Part shown: positions 41,913-50,791 of the stretch, in pieces
Position numbering within the stretch: position 1 is the stretch's first letter
Layout of the letters: every line of letters starts with the position of its first letter
From: Pseudomonas sp. BCA17
GTDB taxonomy: Bacteria > Pseudomonadota > Gammaproteobacteria > Pseudomonadales > Pseudomonadaceae
Reading direction: 5' to 3'
Assembly (NCBI RefSeq): GCF_004519405.1
Contig: NZ_SGWI01000008.1
Location: 124,001-188,000 of the forward strand
DNA length: 64,000 nt
Program-made: the position numbers and the translations under genes
The notes under the pieces: model-generated
Database searches by the model: none
Seen by the model: the letters and a program-made list of their open reading frames with translations, nothing else
Told to the model about the DNA's origin: nothing

Positions 41913-42710
41913 TTACGAGCAGAAATCCAGCGGCAGCCGGCGCGGCACGAACTGGCCCTGGCCGAGTTGTTCGGCGTCACGCAGGGTGCGCCAAGTGTAG
42001 TTGAGTGCCGACTGCACGGCACTGGCCAAGCCTTCGCCCTGGGCGATCCGGCCGGCGAGCGCACTGGCCAGCGTGCAACCCGAACCGTGGTAACTGCCGG
42101 GCAGGCGCTGGCAGGTAAAGGTCTGGCGCGTGCCGTCGCGGCTGTACAGGCGGTTGTGCACTTCGTGTTCGTCGCCATGGCCGCCGGTGATCAGCAGATG
42201 CTTGATATGGGGCAACAGTTTCTCGGCGCATTCGTCCGCCGTACCGTCAGGCAGCTCGGCGAGGATGCGTGCTTCAGGCAGGTTCGGTGTGGCAATCAGC
42301 GACAGCGGCAATAACCGCTCACGCATCGCGTAGCCCACCTCGTCCTTGCCCAGGCTGCCACCGCCGCCGGCGCGCAGCACCGGGTCGCACACCACCGGCA
42401 GGTGCGGATGCGCCTGCAGCAGTTCGACCACCGTGTCGACCATCGCGGTAGAACCCAGCATGCCCAGTTTGACGGCCGCCACTTCGGAGTCGCCGAGCAC
42501 GGCATTGGCCTGGGCCAGCACCCATTCGCGGTCGAGCACGCGGAAATCAGTGACGTTGACGGTGTTCTGCACGGTCAGGGCGGTGACGGCCGGGGCCGCA
42601 TGGCAGCCTTGGGCGAGCAGGGCTTCGATATCTGCCTGCAAGCCGGCGCCACCACTGGGGTCGTGGCCGGAGAGACAGAGGACAACGGGACGGGAGCTGT
42701 AGATATTCAT
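41913..42710 (-). CDS. thiD: hydroxymethylpyrimidine / phosphomethylpyrimidine kinase
   Basis: Phosphorylates HMP twice to HMP-PP for ThiE. 265 aa from the ATG at 42710 (MNIYSSRPVVLCLSGHDPSGGAG); the open frame to 42857 has no family similarity. Ribokinase-like fold: GHDPSGGAGLQADIEA at residues 15-30, CDPVLRAGGGGSL, and the anion-hole/catalytic-base region YHGSGCTLASALAG. First gene of thiD-thiE-hemL. Confidence 0.95.
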   Translation of the reverse strand: MNIYSSRPVVLCLSGHDPSGGAGLQADIEALLAQGCHAAPAVTALTVQNTVNVTDFRVLDREWVLAQANAVLGDSEVAAVKLGMLGSTAMVDTVVELLQAHPHLPVVCDPVLRAGGGGSLGKDEVGYAMRERLLPLSLIATPNLPEARILAELPDGTADECAEKLLPHIKHLLITGGHGDEHEVHNRLYSRDGTRQTFTCQRLPGSYHGSGCTLASALAGRIAQGEGLASAVQSALNYTWRTLRDAEQLGQGQFVPRRLPLDFCS

Positions 42711-42998
42711 GGTGCGCGAGCTTACCACCAAACGCTTTTTGCGTGGCTGTCGGGCTTGGGGGGAATTTGATGCTTGGAAACAACCTGAGTACGGCCCGCC
42801 AGTTATCCGGTTGAATGCTGTCAAAAGCGCTGAAAGCCTCGCGATAGAGCCTTTCAAAAAATTATTTCAATAGTGTCCAATGGCCTTTACTGGCTATGCT
42901 AGAGTGGTTCGAAACAACTTACGGTATCGCCGGTGTACGTCTACTCAAAAGGAAATGGGGGGCTTTTGACATAACCGGACAGGCCACGCTGGGGCTCT

Positions 42999-45368
42999 AT
43001 GCGCTATTTGCTGATCTTATTGTTGTGCGGGCTGCCGATGCTCGCCAACGCCGTCGACTTCGATCAGGCGACTCGAAGCCTCCCTCTGGGCCGGGTCATG
43101 CAAGTGCTCGAAGACCCAACGGATGCCCTCACCATCGCCCAAGTCAGTTCCCCTGCCTACGCCGCCCAGTTCAAGACCCATGACAAAGCCACCCTCAATG
43201 CCGGCTATTCGCGCTCGGTGTTCTGGCTCAAGGTCGACTTGCATTACGTCGCCCAAGACCCCCGAGCCCCGCGCAGCTGGTTTCTGGAACTGGCGTATCC
43301 ACCACTGAACCACTTGGACCTGTACCAGAACGACGGCACCGGTACCTACCGCCTGACGAGCCGCACGGGCAGCGCGCTGCCGTTTTCAAGCCGTGAGGTA
43401 GGCCACAGTAATTACCTGTTCAAGCTCAACTTCGTGCCCGGCCAGCAGGAAACCGTGTATCTGCGCCTGCAAAGTGAAGGATCGATCCAGGCCCCGTTGA
43501 CGCTCTGGGCCGGCACCGCTTATCTGGAGCAGCAGCCGCTGCGCCTGTATGTACTCGGGGCAATCTATGGCGTATTGCTGGGGATGCTGGTTTACAACCT
43601 GTTCATCTACTTGAGCGTACGCGACACCAGCTACCTCTATTACATCCTCTACATTGCCTCGTTCGGGTTGTATCAACTGTCGGTCAACGGCGTGGCGGTG
43701 CAGTATTTCTGGCCGAATAACCCGTGGTGGGCGAATGCGGCGGTGCCGTTCCTGATTGGCTCGGCAGCGTTATTCGGCAGCCTGTTTGCGCGCAGCTTCC
43801 TGCACACGGCGCAGCACAGTCGTTGGCTCAACCGTCTGTTGCTGGGGTTGGCGGCCTGTGGCGCGGTGGTGATGGTGCTGGCGCTGCTGACCAGCTACGC
43901 GCTGGCCTTGCGCCTGGCGACCGGCCTGGCGCTGGTGTTTACCGTGAGCATCTTTGTCGCGGCCATCAAGGCCTGGTTCTGTGGCCAGCGCATGGCGCGT
44001 TATTTCATCATTGCCTGGTCGGCGTTCCTGCTGGGCGGTGTGGTCAACACGATGATGGTGCTGGGCTACCTGCCCAATGTGTTCCTGACCATGTACGCCA
44101 GCCAACTCGGCTCGGCCATTGAAGTGGCCCTGCTGTCCCTGGCCCTGGCGGATCGCATCAACGGCATGCGTGAGCAACAAGCGCAAATCCTCTTCGACGC
44201 CAGCCAGAAGCTCGAAGTGCTCAACCAGCAATTGGCTCGTAGCAACCGCCTCAAGGATGAGTTCCTCGCCACCCTGACCCATGAATTGCGCACGCCGATG
44301 AATGGTGTGATCGGCTCCCTGGAGCTCATGCAGACCGTGCCGCTGGAGGATGACTTGGCGCAATACCAGCAAACGGCTGCCGGCTCGGCGCGGGACATGA
44401 TGCGCATGGTCAACGGCATTCTCACCCTGACCGAACTGCAAGCCGGGCGCCTCAGCGCCCAGCCCCGGCTATTCAGCCTGCGCGGGACCCTTGATACCTT
44501 GCGCCAGCAGTTCAGCGCTATTGCCCAGAGCAAGGGGCTGGAGTTCTCCATTGATGTCGCGGATGAACTGCCGGACCGTGTGATCGGTGACGCGGGCAAA
44601 CTCACTCAGTGCCTCGATTGCCTGCTGGACAATGCATTCAAGTTCACCCACGAAGGCAGCGTGCGCCTGCGCGTGGTAGGCGTGCCTCACGCGGATGGCA
44701 GCTTGCGCTTGAGCTTTATCGTGACCGACACCGGTGTCGGCTTCGCCTTCCTTGACGAGGCCACGCTGTACCAGCGCTTCTTCCAACTCGATGGCTCGAC
44801 GACCCGCCAATACGGCGGCCTGGGTATTGGCTTGGCGATTTGCCGGCAACTGATCGAACTGCTGGGCGGGCGCCTTACCCACCATTCCGAGCCGCGCAAA
44901 GGTAGTCGGTTCCAGTTGGAGGTAGAGGTCGGCACAGTGCCGCCTGAACCGAAAGTGGCGCCCGACAGGCAGCGTGCACCTCAGGATTGCGCGGTGCTGT
45001 TGGTGGACGACAACAGCGTGGGCCAACTGGCGGTGCGCGGTATGTTGCTCAAGCTCGGTTACCGCGTGAAAACCGTGGACTCCGGCCCGTCAGCCCTGGC
45101 CATCCTGCAAGATGAAACCTTCGATGCCGTGTTGCTGGATGTGCCCGAAGGGGGCTTTTCATTGTGCTGTCAGATTCGTGCATTGCCCGGTTGCGGTGAG
45201 CTGCCGGTGATCGCCCTGAGCGCCTCGTTGCAGGCGCCGGAGCGTGAGCGCTGCCACGGCGTCGGTGTCAGCGACCGCCTCAGCAAACCCGTGCGTTTTG
45301 ACGCGTTACAGGCGGTACTGGAGCGCCGCCTGCTGTGTTCGGTAGAGGGCGAAAGCGCCGGACATTAG
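42999..45368 (+). CDS. ladS: LadS-type hybrid sensor histidine kinase (7TMR-DISM)
   Basis: 789 aa. Signal peptide to about Ala19. A periplasmic 7TMR-DISMED2 beta domain covers about 30-165, and seven membrane helices (7TMR-DISM) about 185-385. The coiled linker leads to HisKA with His428 in LTHELRTPMNGVIG. The ATPase domain has LDNAFKFTHEG, DTGVGFAF and YGGLGIGLAIC. A C-terminal receiver has VLLVDDNS, Asp714 in VLLDVPEGG and SKP. Architecture and position (after thiD, before an acyl-CoA dehydrogenase and amn) match P. aeruginosa LadS, the calcium-responsive kinase feeding the GacS/GacA-Rsm switch between motile and biofilm life. Orthology is by synteny from memory. Confidence 0.9.
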   Translation: MRYLLILLLCGLPMLANAVDFDQATRSLPLGRVMQVLEDPTDALTIAQVSSPAYAAQFKTHDKATLNAGYSRSVFWLKVDLHYVAQDPRAPRSWFLELAYPPLNHLDLYQNDGTGTYRLTSRTGSALPFSSREVGHSNYLFKLNFVPGQQETVYLRLQSEGSIQAPLTLWAGTAYLEQQPLRLYVLGAIYGVLLGMLVYNLFIYLSVRDTSYLYYILYIASFGLYQLSVNGVAVQYFWPNNPWWANAAVPFLIGSAALFGSLFARSFLHTAQHSRWLNRLLLGLAACGAVVMVLALLTSYALALRLATGLALVFTVSIFVAAIKAWFCGQRMARYFIIAWSAFLLGGVVNTMMVLGYLPNVFLTMYASQLGSAIEVALLSLALADRINGMREQQAQILFDASQKLEVLNQQLARSNRLKDEFLATLTHELRTPMNGVIGSLELMQTVPLEDDLAQYQQTAAGSARDMMRMVNGILTLTELQAGRLSAQPRLFSLRGTLDTLRQQFSAIAQSKGLEFSIDVADELPDRVIGDAGKLTQCLDCLLDNAFKFTHEGSVRLRVVGVPHADGSLRLSFIVTDTGVGFAFLDEATLYQRFFQLDGSTTRQYGGLGIGLAICRQLIELLGGRLTHHSEPRKGSRFQLEVEVGTVPPEPKVAPDRQRAPQDCAVLLVDDNSVGQLAVRGMLLKLGYRVKTVDSGPSALAILQDETFDAVLLDVPEGGFSLCCQIRALPGCGELPVIALSASLQAPERERCHGVGVSDRLSKPVRFDALQAVLERRLLCSVEGESAGH

Positions 45369-45579
45369 GCGCGTATGCCACTTTTTTAAGGCGGATGACG
45401 GTGCTTAACTGAAACTCCGGCCCTACCGATAGGCAACGTGTAGGAGCGAGTTTGTCCGTAAAGGAACCGAGAGCGCCGCGTTAAACCAGACGCCGCTGCG
45501 TTATCGCGACTTTTTCCCGAGCAAGCCGGCTCCCGCCAACAGCCTTGATCGGCGTGGCCTTTATTTCAGGAGGCCCGTC
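45369..45579. other. intergenic region with degraded REP sequences
   Basis: Between ladS and the acyl-CoA dehydrogenase. GTAGGAGCGAGTTTGTCCG at about 45440 and GAGCAAGCCGGCTCCCGCC at about 45520-45538 are diverged, oppositely oriented REP-like pieces. AGGAGG at 45568 is the ribosome-binding site of the next gene. No ORF or RNA that I can support. Confidence 0.4.
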
Positions 45580-47235
45580 ATGAACCTGCACTCGTTCGCC
45601 GAAACCCACGAAGTCACCAATCAGCCGCCCTCGTTGGACGGCACCAACCTCTATCGCATCGACTTGCCCCTGCAAGACTGGTCGCGCCGCTTCGGCGCCG
45701 GCTGGGCACAGGCACGTATCGATGCTTATGGTGCGCTGGCCGGTGGCCCGTTGATGGAAGCCGGGTTCCTGGCGAACCAGAACAAGCCGGTGTTCAGCAG
45801 CCATGACCGCTACGGCCACCGCATCGACCTGGTGGAATTTCACCCGGCTTATCACGAACTGATGCGCACCGCCGTGGAACATGGCCTGCCGTCGCTGCCC
45901 TGGGCCCATCCGCAGCCCGGCGCCCATGTGGCCCGCGCCGCGATGACCTACCTGCACAGCCAGGCCGAAGCCGGCACGGGGTGCCCGCTGACCATGACCT
46001 TCGCCTGTGTGCCCGCGCTGCGCCTGCAACCGGACCTGGCGCAGACCTGGCTGCCGAAAATCCTCGCGACCCAGTACGATCCGCGCAACGTCGGCATCGC
46101 CCACAAGGCCGGCGCCACCATCGGCATGGCCATGACCGAGAAACAGGGTGGCACCGATGTGCGTGCCAACACCACCCGTGCTTATCCGGTGGGCGCGGGC
46201 GGGCCCGGGCAAGCCTATGAGCTGGTGGGGCACAAGTGGTTCTGTTCGGCACCGATGTGCGATGCGTTCCTGACCCTGGCCCAGACCGACAAGGGCCTCA
46301 CCTGCTTCCTGCTGCCAAGGCATCGCCCGGATGACACGCGCAACGAGTTCTACATCCAGCGCCTGAAAAACAAACTCGGCAACTGCTCCAATGCGTCCAG
46401 CGAAGTGGAGTTTCGGGGGGCCCTGGCCTGGATGATCGGCGAAGAGGGCCGTGGTGTGCCGACCATCATTGAGATGGTTGCCATGACCCGCTTTGATTGC
46501 ATGGTCGGCTCCAGCGCCTTGATGCGCCAGGCGCTGACCCAGGCCAGCCATCATTGCGCCCATCGTTCGGTCGGCGGCCGCGTGCTCAGTGAGCAACCGC
46601 TGATGCAAAACGTACTGGCCGACCTGGCCCTGGAGAGCGAAGCCTCCCTGGCGTTGAGCCTGCGCATGGGGCGGGCGTTGGACCACCTTGATGACGAGCG
46701 CGAAGCCAAGTTCGCCCGGTTGGTAACGGCGGTGGGCAAATATTGGATCTGCAAGCGTGCGCCGGCGATGATCAACGAAGCGGCGGAGTGCATGGGCGGC
46801 GCCGGGTATGTGGAGGACAGCATCCTGCCGCGCCTGTACCGTGAGGCACCGGTGAATTCGACGTGGGAAGGTTCCGGCAATGTGCAGTGCCTGGACGTGC
46901 TGCGGGCGCTGTCGAAAGAGCCTGGTGTGCTGGAGGCGCTGTTTGTCGAACTGGGTAACGGTCACGGCGAACCCCAGCTGGCGCGGCATATCGAACAGTT
47001 GAAGTCGGCGTTTATGGACACCCAGGATATCCAGTACCGCGCGCGGCAGTTGACCGAGGATATTGCCGTGGCGCTGCAGGCCAAGTTGCTGCTGGAAGCG
47101 GGGAATGCGGCGGTGAGTGATGGGTTTATCGCCAGCCGGTTGGGGGCGTCGTCCGGCCGGGCGTATGGCACCTTGCCGCGAGGGGTGGATGTTGAAGCGA
47201 TTGTCGCCAGATCCACACCCGGTCTTTCTGAGTAA
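45580..47235 (+). CDS. acyl-CoA dehydrogenase, AidB-like
   Basis: 551 aa flavoprotein. The N-terminal region (HEVTNQPPSLDGTNLYRIDLP) and the extra segments make it match AidB rather than short-chain acyl-CoA dehydrogenases: MTFACVPALRLQPDLAQTW, MAMTEKQGGTDVRANTT (FAD-binding), YELVGHKWFCSAPMCDAFLTLAQ and ECMGGAGYVEDSILPRLYREAPVNSTWEGSGNV. AidB of E. coli is part of the Ada response and binds DNA. Whether this protein guards DNA or oxidises an acyl-CoA cannot be decided here. Confidence 0.9.
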   Translation: MNLHSFAETHEVTNQPPSLDGTNLYRIDLPLQDWSRRFGAGWAQARIDAYGALAGGPLMEAGFLANQNKPVFSSHDRYGHRIDLVEFHPAYHELMRTAVEHGLPSLPWAHPQPGAHVARAAMTYLHSQAEAGTGCPLTMTFACVPALRLQPDLAQTWLPKILATQYDPRNVGIAHKAGATIGMAMTEKQGGTDVRANTTRAYPVGAGGPGQAYELVGHKWFCSAPMCDAFLTLAQTDKGLTCFLLPRHRPDDTRNEFYIQRLKNKLGNCSNASSEVEFRGALAWMIGEEGRGVPTIIEMVAMTRFDCMVGSSALMRQALTQASHHCAHRSVGGRVLSEQPLMQNVLADLALESEASLALSLRMGRALDHLDDEREAKFARLVTAVGKYWICKRAPAMINEAAECMGGAGYVEDSILPRLYREAPVNSTWEGSGNVQCLDVLRALSKEPGVLEALFVELGNGHGEPQLARHIEQLKSAFMDTQDIQYRARQLTEDIAVALQAKLLLEAGNAAVSDGFIASRLGASSGRAYGTLPRGVDVEAIVARSTPGLSE

Positions 47236-47356
47236 ACGCAGGCCAAAGGTGGGTGAGGCTTGCTCGCACATTGACTGCATTCCAACTCCGCTGTTTCAGT
47301 GAGGCTGGGATACAGGCAAGATAAAGGCCTGCAAGTCAGAACACAGGATGCTTACC

Positions 47357-48820
47357 GTGACCGAAGCTTTTGTTGTCGTTCAAACCGCTGAAGAAGCCGT
47401 GGATCGGCTGGCGGCCCTTCATGAGCGTGCTACCGGCGCGCTCAATCAGGCCCTCAAGCAATACCTCAAGAACCGCGTCGAGCCCGACGCCGAACAACGC
47501 GCGCTGTTTCGCTACCCGGAACTGCGCCTGACCTATCACTGCCACGGTGAAGTCCCACAGACCACCCGGGCATACGCCAAGGTCCAACTGCCGGGAACCT
47601 ACAGCGTTACCGTCACCCATCCTGCCGCGTTCCGTAAGTATCTGCTGGAGCAACTGGTGCCGTTGATGCACGACTTCACCGTGACGGTGGAAGTGGGCGT
47701 CAGCCAGCAGAATATTCCCTACCCGTATGTGGTGGAGCAGGGCGACGAACTGGCCGGCTCCGGCGTCACCGCTGCGACCCTGGCCCGCGTGTTCCCCAGC
47801 ACCGACCTGTCTGCCGCCACCGACGGCATCGCCGATGGCCTCTACGACTGGGAAAACACCGACCCGCTGCCTCTGGCGCTGTTCGATGCAGCCCGCGTGG
47901 ACTTCTCCCTGCGTCGCCTGGTGCACTACACCGGCAGCGACTGGCGCCATGTGCAGCCATGGATTCTGCTGACCAACTACCACCGCTATGTTGACCAGTT
48001 CATCCTGCATGGCCTGGAGCAACTGCGCAGCGACCCACGGTTTATCCGCATGGTGCTGCCGGGCAACGTGGTGATCGACAAGAGCATGGACCACGGCGAA
48101 GCCTCGGCGATTGCCGCCGGTGTGGTCTGGCACCGCTACCAGATGCCGGCCTACCACCTGCAGGCCACCGACGGCCACGGTGTGACCCTGGTGAACATCG
48201 GCGTCGGCCCGTCCAACGCCAAGAACATCACCGACCACCTGGCCGTGCTGCGCCCCCATTGCTGGCTGATGATCGGCCACTGCGGCGGCCTGCGCCAATC
48301 CCAGACCATCGGTGACTACGTACTGGCCCACGCCTATATGCGCCGCGACGGGATTCTCGACCGCGTGGTGCCGCCTAACATTCCGATCCCGGCCCTGGCC
48401 GAAGTGCAGTTGGCGCTTCAGCAGGCGGCCGCGAATGTCACCGGCGAGAAGGGCGAAGAGCTGAAAAAACGCCTGCGTACCGGCACCGTACTCACCTACG
48501 ACGACCGCAACTGGGAGCTGCGTTGGGCCCAGGAGCGGCCGCTTATCAACCTGTCCCGTGCCGTGGCGGTGGACATGGAAAGCGGTACCATCGCCGCCCA
48601 AGGCTATCGCTTGCGCGTGCCTTACGGCACCTTGCTGTGTGTGTCGGACAAACCGTTGCACAGTGAGATCAAGCTGCCAGGATCGGCCAACGCATTCTAC
48701 GAGCGTGCGGTCAGCCAGCACTTGAAGATCGGCATCGAGGCGGTAGACCTGTTGCGCACCGAACTCAACTCGTTGCATTCACGCAAACTGCGCAGCTTCG
48801 ACGAACCGCCGTTCCGCTAA
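47357..48820 (+). CDS. amn: AMP nucleosidase
   Basis: Hydrolyses AMP to adenine and ribose 5-phosphate, a purine balance enzyme. 487 aa from the GTG at 47357 (VTEAFVVVQTAEEAVDRL), chosen for its spacing to CAGGA; the ATG at 47348 is the alternative. N-terminal AMP-nucleosidase domain, then a phosphorylase-like domain with GVGPSNAKNITDHLAVLRP, WLMIGHCGGLRQSQ and VDMESGTIAAQGYR (catalytic-site motif). No adjacent operon partner. Confidence 0.95.
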   Translation: MTEAFVVVQTAEEAVDRLAALHERATGALNQALKQYLKNRVEPDAEQRALFRYPELRLTYHCHGEVPQTTRAYAKVQLPGTYSVTVTHPAAFRKYLLEQLVPLMHDFTVTVEVGVSQQNIPYPYVVEQGDELAGSGVTAATLARVFPSTDLSAATDGIADGLYDWENTDPLPLALFDAARVDFSLRRLVHYTGSDWRHVQPWILLTNYHRYVDQFILHGLEQLRSDPRFIRMVLPGNVVIDKSMDHGEASAIAAGVVWHRYQMPAYHLQATDGHGVTLVNIGVGPSNAKNITDHLAVLRPHCWLMIGHCGGLRQSQTIGDYVLAHAYMRRDGILDRVVPPNIPIPALAEVQLALQQAAANVTGEKGEELKKRLRTGTVLTYDDRNWELRWAQERPLINLSRAVAVDMESGTIAAQGYRLRVPYGTLLCVSDKPLHSEIKLPGSANAFYERAVSQHLKIGIEAVDLLRTELNSLHSRKLRSFDEPPFR

Positions 48821-48891
48821 GCGGTTGGGATGGTCATTTAGCGGTCAGGCCACTAGCATTGTCGGCCCTGACCGTTAGATGTTCCTTTGCC

Positions 48892-49527
48892 ATGTCCCGT
48901 CCCGTTCGCCCCGATTCGCGCCGTCCTGGCGTGAAACCACCTTATTCCGCTGCGCGGCGTGTCGCCAAGGCGCCGCCGGCCGAGCCGAAGTTGGTCCTGT
49001 TCAATAAGCCGTTTGATGTGCTGACCCAATTCAGCGACGAAGGCGGGCGTGCGACCCTCAAGGATTTTATCGACATCCCCGGTATCTACCCGGCGGGCCG
49101 CCTGGACCGTGACAGCGAGGGTTTGCTGCTGCTGACCAACGACGGCCAGCTGCAGGCGCGGATTGCCGACCCCAAGCACAAACTGGCGAAGACCTACTGG
49201 GTGCAGGTCGAAGGCGAACCCACCGAAGAACAGCTGCAACGCCTGCGTGACGGTGTGGAACTCAACGACGGCATGACCCTGCCTGCCCAAGCGCGCCAAC
49301 TGGATGAGCCCGCGTTGTGGCCACGCAACCCGCCCGTACGCTTTCGCAAAAGCGTGCCGACTCATTGGCTGGAACTGGTGATTCGTGAAGGGCGCAACCG
49401 CCAGGTACGGCGTATGACCGCGGCGGTGGGGCTACCGACGCTGCGCCTGGTGCGCGTGCGCATTGGTGAGTGGTCTATCGACGGCCTGGATCAAGGCCAG
49501 TGGAAGGAAGTACCGGCGCGCTTATAA
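48892..49527 (+). CDS. rluE: 23S rRNA pseudouridine-2457 synthase
   Basis: 211 aa from the ATG at 48892. RsuA-family pseudouridine synthase without an S4 domain. The catalytic Asp72 is in YPAGRLDRDSEGLLLLT. NKPFDVLTQFSDEGGRATLKDF and EGRNRQVRRMTAAVGLPTLRL are the expected motifs. The short RluE-like size and basic N-terminus support the E subtype, modifying U2457 in 23S rRNA. It ends tail-to-tail with the DUF2788 gene, stops overlapping by six bases. Confidence 0.92.
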   Translation: MSRPVRPDSRRPGVKPPYSAARRVAKAPPAEPKLVLFNKPFDVLTQFSDEGGRATLKDFIDIPGIYPAGRLDRDSEGLLLLTNDGQLQARIADPKHKLAKTYWVQVEGEPTEEQLQRLRDGVELNDGMTLPAQARQLDEPALWPRNPPVRFRKSVPTHWLELVIREGRNRQVRRMTAAVGLPTLRLVRVRIGEWSIDGLDQGQWKEVPARL

Positions 49528-49740
49528 AGCACCGGATTCGATCAGGCCGATCACCACGCTCTTGATGATGAACGCGGCCACGCCCAGGCCCAGCACGAAA
49601 AACAGGATAAATGAACCAAAGCGCCCGGCCTTGGACTTCTTCGCCAGGTCCCAGACGATAAAGCCCATGAAAATAATCAGAATGGTGACCAGGCCAGTCA
49701 TCATCCATTCTTCAAACAGGGCAGGGTCGATGTTGTTCAT
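49522..49740 (-). CDS. DUF2788 small membrane protein
   Basis: 72 aa, two membrane helices (about 16-33 and 44-66) separated by the basic loop AKKSKAGRFG. The N-terminal FEEWMMTGLVTILIIFMGFI matches the DUF2788 family of Gammaproteobacteria. Function unknown. GAGCCC before the ATG is a weak ribosome-binding site. Confidence 0.85.
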   Translation of the reverse strand: MNNIDPALFEEWMMTGLVTILIIFMGFIVWDLAKKSKAGRFGSFILFFVLGLGVAAFIIKSVVIGLIESGAL

Positions 49741-49879
49741 GGGCTCTTCCGAGGGGCGGCAGGAGGCAAGTATAAGGCAGTGTCAAAGACGCAACGTTGA
49801 CCTGCGTCGGTGCGTCGCACGCAAGATTGACTGCTGAAACACAGGCGCCTCCTACATCTGATCTTGATTGTTCACACGA

Positions 49880-50359
49880 TCAGGTGCGCAGGTGGGTTAG
49901 CGGCAGTTCGGTGCTGTTCAATACCTGGTTCAGCACAAAGCTGGAGCGCACGCTGGTCACCCCTTCGATGCGGGTCAGATGGCCCAGCAGCAATTTTTGA
50001 TAATGGTCCATATCCGGCACCACCACTTTCAACTGATAGTCCGCATCCATTCCGGTCACCAGGCTGCATTCCAGCACCTGGGGCAGGGTGCGGATGGCCG
50101 CCTCGAAATTCTCGAAGCGCTCGGGCGTGTGACGGTCCATGCCGATCAAGACATAGGCGGTGAGGCTCAGGCCCAGCATCTTGCGATCAAGCAGGGCGAC
50201 CTGACGCGCGATGTAGCCGTCGTCTTCCAATTGCTTGACCCGGCGCGAGCAGGGCGACGGTGACAGGCCGATGCGCTCGGCCAACTCCTGGTTGGAGATC
50301 CTCGCGTCACGCTGCAATTCCGCCAAAATACTCAGGTCGTATCGGTCAAGCTTGCTCAT
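49880..50359 (-). CDS. Lrp/AsnC family transcriptional regulator
   Basis: 159 aa. N-terminal winged helix with LDRYDLSILAELQRDARISNQELAERIGLSPSPCSRRVKQLE, and a C-terminal RAM/ACT ligand domain with ECSLVTGMDADYQLKVVVPD. It is close in layout to Lrp itself. Such proteins sense amino acids and often regulate their own gene. The target is not evident: downstream lies only DUF2788, and upstream an orphan terminator region and a DUF6515 gene. TTGCGCAA at 50414-50421 is a palindrome in its promoter region that could be part of an operator. Confidence 0.93.
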   Translation of the reverse strand: MSKLDRYDLSILAELQRDARISNQELAERIGLSPSPCSRRVKQLEDDGYIARQVALLDRKMLGLSLTAYVLIGMDRHTPERFENFEAAIRTLPQVLECSLVTGMDADYQLKVVVPDMDHYQKLLLGHLTRIEGVTSVRSSFVLNQVLNSTELPLTHLRT

Positions 50360-50399
50360 TGGGTTGGCCTTTGTCGTAACTATTGCGGCGAATTATCTA

Positions 50400-50680
50400 T
50401 GAAGGGTTAAAAATTGCGCAAGCACTGTTTATTGACGCAATCTTCGCAATCATCTGCCGGGCACTCACGGGTATCGTTATCAACAGAATCACCGCCTGGA
50501 CAACAGTCCACAGCAGCTCGCCCAATCAGGCCCGCTGCGGCCGCCGCCCCAACAGGGTTGAGCCGGCCTCCAGGCTGCACACTGTCTACCAGACGGCGTG
50601 AGGTGAGCCAACGCCAAAAGCGTTGAGCCAGGACGAAATTCTCAAGGGGTGGCCGACGGGTCGCCCCTTTTTCTTTGCCT
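50400..50680 (+). ncRNA. candidate small RNA or leader ending at an orphan terminator
   Basis: This 432-bp gap between the divergent Lrp gene and the DUF6515 gene holds an intrinsic terminator (50644-50673) that no rightward coding gene uses. Upstream of it, CAACGC/GCGTTG (50609-50625) forms a hairpin flanked by direct GAGCCA repeats, and more GC-rich pairing is possible around 50490-50570. TTGACG at 50433 could be a -35. The only small ORFs are Pro/Ser/Arg-rich and unconvincing. A stand-alone sRNA or a premature-termination leader of the next gene are both possible. The 5' end is a guess. Confidence 0.4.
50644..50673 (+). terminator. orphan intrinsic terminator
   Basis: AAGGGGTGGCC pairs with GGTCGCCCCTT (11 bp, two G-U pairs) around a four-base loop, and the stem runs into TTTTTCTTT. 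It is strong and points rightward, 119 bp before the next start codon. Confidence 0.8.
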
Positions 50681-50791
50681 TGAGAAAATTGTTCTCGTGA
50701 CTGATAACCTGTCCCAGAACCGGGTGAGGCTTTTCCAGTCTCATGTTATGAGGCCGGGTACTCCAGGCCCTAATCCGCAGTGAGGAAGAGC

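Noticed and set aside
42711..42998. TPP riboswitch before thiD
   Set aside because: No THI-box-like CTGAGA or similar conserved elements can be seen on the minus strand; only promoter-like A/T-rich DNA is present.
50383..50601. 72-codon ORF in the Lrp-DUF6515 gap
   Set aside because: No ribosome-binding site, overlaps the Lrp promoter region and has an atypical composition; the terminator points to RNA instead.
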